This document shows, one piece after another, positions 60,054 to 64,000 of a stretch of DNA of 64,000 nt. A program made the translations under genes and the position numbers. The notes below the pieces were generated by a model. That model saw only the letters and a list, made by a program, of their open reading frames with translations. It was not told the DNA's origin and made no database searches. Each line of letters opens with the position of its first letter. Position 1 is the stretch's first letter. Where the stretch lies: the NCBI RefSeq assembly GCF_014385095.1, contig NZ_JACRTC010000006.1, forward strand, positions 1 through 64,000, in the 5' to 3' direction. This DNA comes from Zongyangia hominis (lineage in GTDB: Bacteria; Bacillota; Clostridia; Oscillospirales; Ruminococcaceae).

Positions 60054-60083
60054 AAGCTTGCACCTCCGCACACAAAACAACCG

Positions 60084-60115
60084 AAGCTCTGCGCCGGTGA
60101 GGGAGCGCAGAGCTT
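60084..60115 (-). other. Hairpin between trx and the Crp/Fnr gene
   Basis: 11-bp perfect stem AAGCTCTGCGC with GCGCAGAGCTT and a 10-nt loop; only a weak T-tract follows (GGTTGTTTTG), so an imperfect trx terminator or a leader element. Confidence 0.55.
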
Positions 60116-60186
60116 TGATTTATTGGCGGCTAAAAACGGCCGCCCTTTCTTTTATTGTAGGGGTTTGGGCTCATTCTGTCAAATGC

Positions 60187-60498
60187 TTATTCGCTGACCA
60201 TGTCCATGATGGCCTTCTTGCTTTTCACTCCCACCGAAGTGGAGACGATCTTGCCTTTCTTCATCACCATCAGGGTGGGGATGGTCATGACCTGGAAGCG
60301 GCTGGCAAGCTCGGGCTGTTCGTCGATGTTGACTTTGGCCACCTTTACCTTGCCCTCGACCTCCTCGGCCACCTCGTCGACGATGGGGGATACCATCCGG
60401 CAGGGTCCGCACCAGGGCGCCCAGAAGTCGATGAGGACGGTTTCGGGAGCGTTGACTTCCCGATCGAAATTATCTTTTGTAAATGTATGTACTGCCAT
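60187..60498 (-). CDS. trxA: Thioredoxin
   Basis: 103 aa. Active site WCGPC in LIDFWAPWCGPCRMVSPIVDEVA. AAGGAGG lies 9 nt before the ATG at 60498, which removes 31 upstream codons. General disulphide reductase. No thioredoxin reductase gene is nearby. Confidence 0.95.
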   Translation of the reverse strand: MAVHTFTKDNFDREVNAPETVLIDFWAPWCGPCRMVSPIVDEVAEEVEGKVKVAKVNIDEQPELASRFQVMTIPTLMVMKKGKIVSTSVGVKSKKAIMDMVSE

Positions 60499-60587
60499 TA
60501 TAAAAGCCTCCTTGAAAGTTTGTTTGGGGTGCTGTGCTTTTGATGTTTTTATTATATACAACGGTAGTATAGGATTCTGTAACTTTG

Positions 60588-61613
60588 TCACATTTGATTC
60601 TCGTCCATGCTCTTTCCAAAGAAATCCACCGTCTTCTTCACTTTGTCCATGATTTCAGAAAACTGTGCCGGACGCAGGGACTGAGCGCCGTCGGAGAGGG
60701 CCTTCTCCGGGCAGTTGTGGACCTCGATGATCAGGCCGTCCGCCCCGGCGGCGATGGCCGCCATGGAAAGCGGCTCCACCATCCAAGTGAGGCCCGCCGC
60801 GTGGCTCGGGTCGATGACCACGGGGAGATGGGACTTCTTCTTGAGCATGGGCACGGCGGAGATGTCCAGGGTGTTGCGGGTGGAAGTCTCAAAGGTACGG
60901 ATGCCCCGTTCGCAGAGGATGACCTGCTCGTTGCCTCCCGACATGATGTATTCGGCGCTCATGAGAAGTTCCTCTAGGGTGTTGGCCAGACCTCGCTTGA
61001 GGAGGATGGGTTTGTCCACATGGCCTAACTCCTTGAGCAGCTCGAAGTTCTGCATGTTCCTGGCCCCCACCTGGATGACGTCCACATCTTCGAACAGGTC
61101 CAGATGGCTGATGTTCATGATCTCTGTGACGATGGGAAGCCCTGTGCGCTCCCTGGCCTCCTTGAGCAGCTCAATGCCCTCCCCGCCCAGGCCCTGGAAG
61201 GCGTAGGGGGAGGTCCTGGGCTTAAACGCCCCGCCCCGCAGGAGCCCCGCCCCCGCCGCCTTCACCTGGTCCGCCACGGTCAATATCTGCTCCCGGTTCT
61301 CCACCGAGCAGGGCCCCGCCGCCACCTGGAAGTGTCCCCCGCCCAGCTTCCGGCCCCGGATGTCCACGACGGTGTCCTGGGGATGGAATTTCCGGTTGGC
61401 GCTCTTGTAGGGCTCCTGAATCCGCTTGACCTGGGCCACCACGTCCAAGGCTTGCAGCTTTTCCACATCCACCTTGGTGGTGTCGCCGATAATGCCCAAC
61501 AGGGTGGTGTTGACGCCCTGGGACTGGTGGACGCTCAGGCCTTGGCCTTCGATGTCCGCGATGAGTTCCCGAATCTTCTGGGGGGCCGCCTGTTCTTTTA
61601 AGATGATAATCAT
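60588..61613 (-). CDS. aroF: 3-Deoxy-7-phosphoheptulonate (DAHP) synthase, Thermotoga/Bacillus type
   Basis: 341 aa. It joins PEP and erythrose-4-P, the first step of aromatic synthesis. An N-terminal ferredoxin-like regulatory domain (about 1-68) precedes the TIM barrel with AAGPCSVENREQI, FKPRTSPYAFQGLG and VIDPSHAAG. The N-terminal domain gives feedback control in T. maritima. Upstream lie a 37-codon aromatic-rich leader ORF and a terminator, so transcription is probably also attenuated. Confidence 0.94.
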   Translation of the reverse strand: MIIILKEQAAPQKIRELIADIEGQGLSVHQSQGVNTTLLGIIGDTTKVDVEKLQALDVVAQVKRIQEPYKSANRKFHPQDTVVDIRGRKLGGGHFQVAAGPCSVENREQILTVADQVKAAGAGLLRGGAFKPRTSPYAFQGLGGEGIELLKEARERTGLPIVTEIMNISHLDLFEDVDVIQVGARNMQNFELLKELGHVDKPILLKRGLANTLEELLMSAEYIMSGGNEQVILCERGIRTFETSTRNTLDISAVPMLKKKSHLPVVIDPSHAAGLTWMVEPLSMAAIAAGADGLIIEVHNCPEKALSDGAQSLRPAQFSEIMDKVKKTVDFFGKSMDENQM

Positions 61614-61645
61614 ATTGGTTTCTCCATTTCTCTCGTCATTTTTAC

Positions 61646-61683
61646 CGACAAAAAAGCCGGTACTTTCTGCGAAAGTACCGGCT
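61646..61683 (-). terminator. Attenuator terminator in the aroF leader
   Basis: 13-bp perfect stem AGCCGGTACTTTC with GAAAGTACCGGCT around GCA, then TTTTTT on the minus strand. It lies between the leader ORF stop (61709) and the aroF start (61613), in a place where a full terminator makes sense only if it is conditional. Confidence 0.92.
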
Positions 61684-61740
61684 CAGCCAACGCATATCCA
61701 CAAAGGGATCAGCGGGGGACGATTCCATCGGTTTCTTCGC
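61669..61740 (-). promoter_or_regulatory. Candidate antiterminator pairing in the aroF leader
   Basis: Leader codons 28-32 (GCGAAGAAACCG, 61740-61729) can pair with CGGTACTTTCGC of the terminator 5' arm and loop (61680-61669): nine Watson-Crick pairs plus one G-U, with a 2-nt internal loop. This pairing and the terminator exclude each other. Confidence 0.6.
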
Positions 61741-61822
61741 AGCAAAAAGGACCCGCGCCAAAATAATAGCGCAGGGAATACCAATAGGTCATCTCCATTG
61801 TGCCGCAAAGCTGGTTTCTCAT
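61709..61822 (-). CDS. Aromatic-rich leader peptide of DAHP synthase (37 aa)
   Basis: A 37-codon ORF too short for standard calling. It has a strong ribosome site (GGGAGG, 8 nt before the ATG at 61822) and a promoter 30-60 nt upstream. The peptide starts MRNQLCGTMEMT and then has YWYSLRYYFGAGPF: seven aromatic residues, Tyr at 13, 15, 19, 20, Trp 14, Phe 21 and 26. The stop is 25 nt before the terminator stem. This is the layout of a ribosome-stalling attenuator: slow translation through the aromatic codons would leave codons 28-32 free to form the antiterminator. The aromatic product is the end product of the controlled pathway. Confidence 0.85.
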   Translation of the reverse strand: MRNQLCGTMEMTYWYSLRYYFGAGPFCCEETDGIVPR

Positions 61823-61852
61823 GATCGTTCCCTCCCGTTGTTTCTGACTTTT

Positions 61853-61881
61853 ATAGTATACCACTTTAAAGCGAATGTCAA
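61853..61881 (-). promoter_or_regulatory. Promoter of the leader peptide-aroF transcript
   Basis: Minus strand TTGACA (61881-61876), 17 nt, TACTAT (61858-61853); TATACT with a 15-nt spacer overlaps it. Confidence 0.8.
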
Positions 61882-61906
61882 GAAATTTCTTTGACCGATG
61901 AAAATC

Positions 61907-61935
61907 TTGTTTATTTGCGGTGATTTACCTATAAT
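61907..61935 (+). promoter_or_regulatory. Promoter of the EamA-like gene
   Basis: TTGTTT (61907-61912), 17 nt, TATAAT (61930-61935), divergent from the aroF leader promoter. Confidence 0.8.
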
Positions 61936-62001
61936 AAAGACAGAAACACAATAAGAGGGGGGAATGGGATGCGCGCATTTGCACAAAAGGAGGGAAAGAA
62001 C

Positions 62002-62415
62002 ATGTGGGTCATCTTTGCACTGCTTTCGGCCTTTTTCGCGGCCGCCACCTCCATTTTGGCCAAAATCGGCATCGAGGGCATCAATTCCAACCTGGCCACC
62101 GCCATCCGCACCGTGGTAGTGCTCGTCATGGCCTGGGGCATTGTCTTCATTTCGGGCACCCAGAGCCAGATTTCCGACATCACCGCCAAGAGCTGGGTTT
62201 TCCTCGTCCTCTCGGGCCTGGCCACAGGTCTGTCCTGGATGTTCTACTACCGGGCCCTCCAAATTGGGGAGGCCTCCAAGGTGGTGCCCATTGATAAATT
62301 CAGCGTTGTCATCAGCATGGTCTTAGCCTTCGTCATCCTCAAGGAGGCCGTCACCATCAAGACCATCATCGGCGGCATCCTCATCACCGCCGGCACCTTC
62401 GTTCTCATCCTCTAA
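62002..62415 (+). CDS. Single-domain EamA-family transporter
   Basis: 137 aa, half the size of a normal DMT exporter. ATG at 62002 with AAGGAGG 7 nt upstream. Four or five helices: MWVIFALLSAFFAAATSILAKIGIEG, then TVVVLVMAWGIVFISG, WVFLVLSGLATGLSWMFYYRALQIG, and AFVILKEAVTIKTIIGGILITAGTFVLIL. Such short proteins work as dimers. Substrate unknown. Divergent from aroF, so export of aromatic amino acids is possible but unsupported. Confidence 0.85.
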   Translation: MWVIFALLSAFFAAATSILAKIGIEGINSNLATAIRTVVVLVMAWGIVFISGTQSQISDITAKSWVFLVLSGLATGLSWMFYYRALQIGEASKVVPIDKFSVVISMVLAFVILKEAVTIKTIIGGILITAGTFVLIL

Positions 62416-62500
62416 CCACCTGCCGGCGGGGGATGCCGCGCTCCTTGGTTTTTTCGTATCACTGTCGCGGCACCCGCGTTGCGGCTCACGGCGTGGCATG
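62415..62500 (+). repeat. Diverged relative of the 57.1-kb repeat
   Basis: CCACCTGCCGG.GGGGAT.CCG and, further on, CCGCGTTGCGGCT match the order of motifs in the repeat units at 57101-57300 and part of the inverted repeat near 49738-49760. Weak similarity, judged by eye. Confidence 0.4.
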
Positions 62501-62513
62501 GGCGCGGATATGA

Positions 62514-62541
62514 AAAAAGGCGGAGCAAGCTCCGCCTTTTT
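62514..62541 (+). terminator. Terminator between the EamA-like gene and the ECF gene
   Basis: 13-bp perfect stem AAAAAGGCGGAGC with GCTCCGCCTTTTT; serves both strands. Confidence 0.85.
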
Positions 62542-62621
62542 ATCTATCAACTTTTCCCGTGAACGAGGCCGCACGGACCGCCTTTCCTCTTGGCTCCACC
62601 ACGGAAACAGTACGCCCCGCC

Positions 62622-63242
62622 TCAAGCCCGGCGCAGCGCCTTTCGCAGCGGGATGACCACCGCCGTCACCAGAACGGCGGCCACGATGGCCTCGGGCACA
62701 CCGTTGATACCAACGACCCCCATGATCACCTTGAACAGGGTGTCGAAGGGAATTTCTCGGGCCGCGGCGTAGCTTCTGCCGAAGAACAAATAGATGCCGC
62801 CCATAACCAGGATGGTGTTGGTGAGCGACGCGGCCACGGCGCTCACCGCCGAGGCCAGGACCTGGCGCTTTCCGCCCTTGCCGATGGCGCGGAAGAGATA
62901 TCCCGCCACCACGCCGATGAGGATGCGGGGCACAAAGCAGATGACCAAGCTCCACCCGTTTCCGCCCACGTCGCCCAGGCTAAAGAAGGGGCTGAATACA
63001 AAGGATGTGGCGGTGGGGGTGAAGGTGTTGGTGAGCAGGCTGCACACGCCGAATACGCCGCCCAGAATGCCGCCCTGCATGGGGCCCAATAGGATGGCGC
63101 CGATAATCACCGGGATGTGCATGGTGGTCGCCTTGGTGAACCCCAGCGGGATAAAGCCCAGCGGGGTCAAGGCCAGCACAACCTCCAAGGCGATGAGCAG
63201 GGAAAGTTGTACCATTCGTTTTGTCTTCTCATTGGCTCTCAT
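62622..63242 (-). CDS. panT: ECF transporter S component, probably pantothenate (PanT)
   Basis: 206 aa, six helices. Typical S-component start (VQLSLLIALEVVLALTPLGFIPLGFTKATTMHIPVIIGAILLGP) with the TTMHIPVIIGA block. GGAGG lies 8 nt before the ATG. It captures the vitamin and docks on the shared EcfA/A'/T energising module, which is not encoded here. Specificity is inferred from coaX, the next gene upstream on the same strand. Confidence 0.82.
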   Translation of the reverse strand: MRANEKTKRMVQLSLLIALEVVLALTPLGFIPLGFTKATTMHIPVIIGAILLGPMQGGILGGVFGVCSLLTNTFTPTATSFVFSPFFSLGDVGGNGWSLVICFVPRILIGVVAGYLFRAIGKGGKRQVLASAVSAVAASLTNTILVMGGIYLFFGRSYAAAREIPFDTLFKVIMGVVGINGVPEAIVAAVLVTAVVIPLRKALRRA

Positions 63243-63302
63243 AAGCCATTCCTCCTTGCTGCCGTTCCGTCTTATACGGATACAGCGCTAGTTTTGCAGG
63301 AC

Positions 63303-64000
63303 TTAGTCCCGGACAGGAGGCGCGTTTTTGCAATAAATCTGATAGAGCCCGTCCAGCACCAGATGCTCGTCGAGCTGGATGTCCTCCTCACAGTGGGGCA
63401 CCAATAGGCCCGCCAGCGCGCCGGTGGCCACCAGGGTGGGACTGCCTCCCAGGCGCGCCCGGAAGCGGCGGAACATGCCGTCGATCATGCTGGCATAGCC
63501 ATATACGAGCCCCGAGCGCATGGCGTCGGTGGTGCCGGCTGCAATCAGCTCCCCCGGCTCCCCCAGCCCCACCCGGGGCAGAAGGGCAGCCTTGTCGCTG
63601 AGGGCCTGAAGCGCGATCTCAGGGCCGGGAAAGAGGGCCTTTCCTATGAGCGACCCATTTTCATCCAGCGCCGAAAAGCTCACCGCCGTGCCGATGTCCG
63701 CCACCACACAGGGGGACGGATACCGTTTGACCGCCGCCGCGCAGCCGCAAACAATATCGCTGCCAAACATGGCCGGGTTCTGGGAACGGATGTTGAGCCC
63801 CGTCTTGAGCCCCGGCGACACCACATAAACCTTGCCCGTGCAAAAACGGGAGAGGGCGCTCCGGAGCCTTTCGGTAAGCTCCGGAACCACCGACGATACG
63901 ATGCCGCCCTCCCCTTTCCCTCCGGTCAGACCGTGAGGCGCTATGAGCTGTGCCATTGCCGCTGCGTACTGATCTTCCGTCAATCCGACGTCGGTTTTCA
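63303..64000 (-). CDS. coaX: Type III pantothenate kinase, start beyond the right edge
   Basis: 232 codons are visible and the frame is open at base 64000; about 20-30 N-terminal residues with the first phosphate loop are missing. Visible motifs are VISSVVPEL-like SSVVPELTERL, ADIGTAVSFSALDENG and FPGPEIALQAL, typical for CoaX. It phosphorylates pantothenate in coenzyme A synthesis and links to coaBC at 12.4 kb. Confidence 0.9.
   Translation of the reverse strand, partial: KTDVGLTEDQYAAAMAQLIAPHGLTGGKGEGGIVSSVVPELTERLRSALSRFCTGKVYVVSPGLKTGLNIRSQNPAMFGSDIVCGCAAAVKRYPSPCVVADIGTAVSFSALDENGSLIGKALFPGPEIALQALSDKAALLPRVGLGEPGELIAAGTTDAMRSGLVYGYASMIDGMFRRFRARLGGSPTLVATGALAGLLVPHCEEDIQLDEHLVLDGLYQIYCKNAPPVRD

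Noticed and set aside
61669..61822. T-box or TRAP control of aroF
   Set aside because: No T-box consensus (AGGGTGG..) and no GAG/TAG triplet series in the leader; the leader ORF plus terminator fits attenuation better.

Overview
The window reads as about 64 kb of core chromosome from a spore-forming, GC-rich, anaerobic member of the Clostridia. The Oscillospirales/Ruminococcaceae end of the class is my inference from gene content; no rRNA is present to test it. Sporulation is supported by a tiny spoVM gene (552-635), a GerW/YtfJ protein, a TepA-YlzJ pair near an FtsK/SpoIIIE translocase, and two penicillin-binding carboxypeptidases. Anaerobic physiology is supported by a biotin-dependent decarboxylase/transcarboxylase gene set, Rex, and several radical-SAM enzymes. 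I found no phage, transposase, tRNA, rRNA or CRISPR array.

Layout. 0-0.4 kb: a DUF6809-like gene that runs in frame into a dispersed repeat. 0.5-15.7 kb: the long Firmicutes housekeeping cluster, all on the minus strand, transcribed from a promoter near 15.78 kb: yicC, remA, gmk, rpoZ, coaBC, priA, def, fmt, a zinc peptidase, rsmB, rlmN, stp, prkC, rsgA, thiN, a small membrane ORF, spoVM. The rpe gene usually found between rsgA and thiN is absent. 15.8-19.9 kb: an acetyltransferase and a three-gene biotin enzyme (carboxyltransferase, biotin carrier, OadA-like) with a Rex-like palindrome over its promoter. 19.9-25.5 kb: rluB, a DacF-type carboxypeptidase, gerW, DUF2953, scpB, scpA and an M50 peptidase. 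25.7-37.5 kb: rpmB, a phosphoribosyltransferase-like protein, ybjQ, plsY, der, a DUF512 radical-SAM protein, rpmF/yceD, ddh, an orphan P-loop protein, pgi, a second DacF-like protein and a Crh-like HPr.

37.7-44.1 kb is on the plus strand: mtaB, full-length purL, and a VTT membrane protein behind a long leader with a 27-codon ORF. 44.2-48.5 kb is a minus-strand run: ygiQ, a ComEC-like metallo-hydrolase, DUF3006, a flavin reductase and a thioesterase. 48.5-49.9 kb holds an XRE regulator divergent from a second DUF6809-like gene, with two perfect palindromic operators between them, followed by about 0.7 kb of structured non-coding DNA carrying two inverted copies of the repeat seen at the left edge. 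49.9-55 kb: ftsK, uppP, ylzJ, tepA. 55.1-59.2 kb: acn, icd, rex. 59.3-61.9 kb: a Crp/Fnr regulator, trx, and a DAHP synthase preceded by a previously unlisted 37-codon aromatic-rich leader peptide with a terminator and a candidate antiterminator. 61.9-64 kb: an EamA-like transporter, an ECF S-component (PanT-like) and the start-truncated coaX.

The strongest discovery candidates are (1) the ribosome-mediated attenuator in front of DAHP synthase and (2) the association of both DUF6809-like genes with one dispersed repeat that contains covarying hairpins. Family names come from recall of sequence motifs; no database search was possible.
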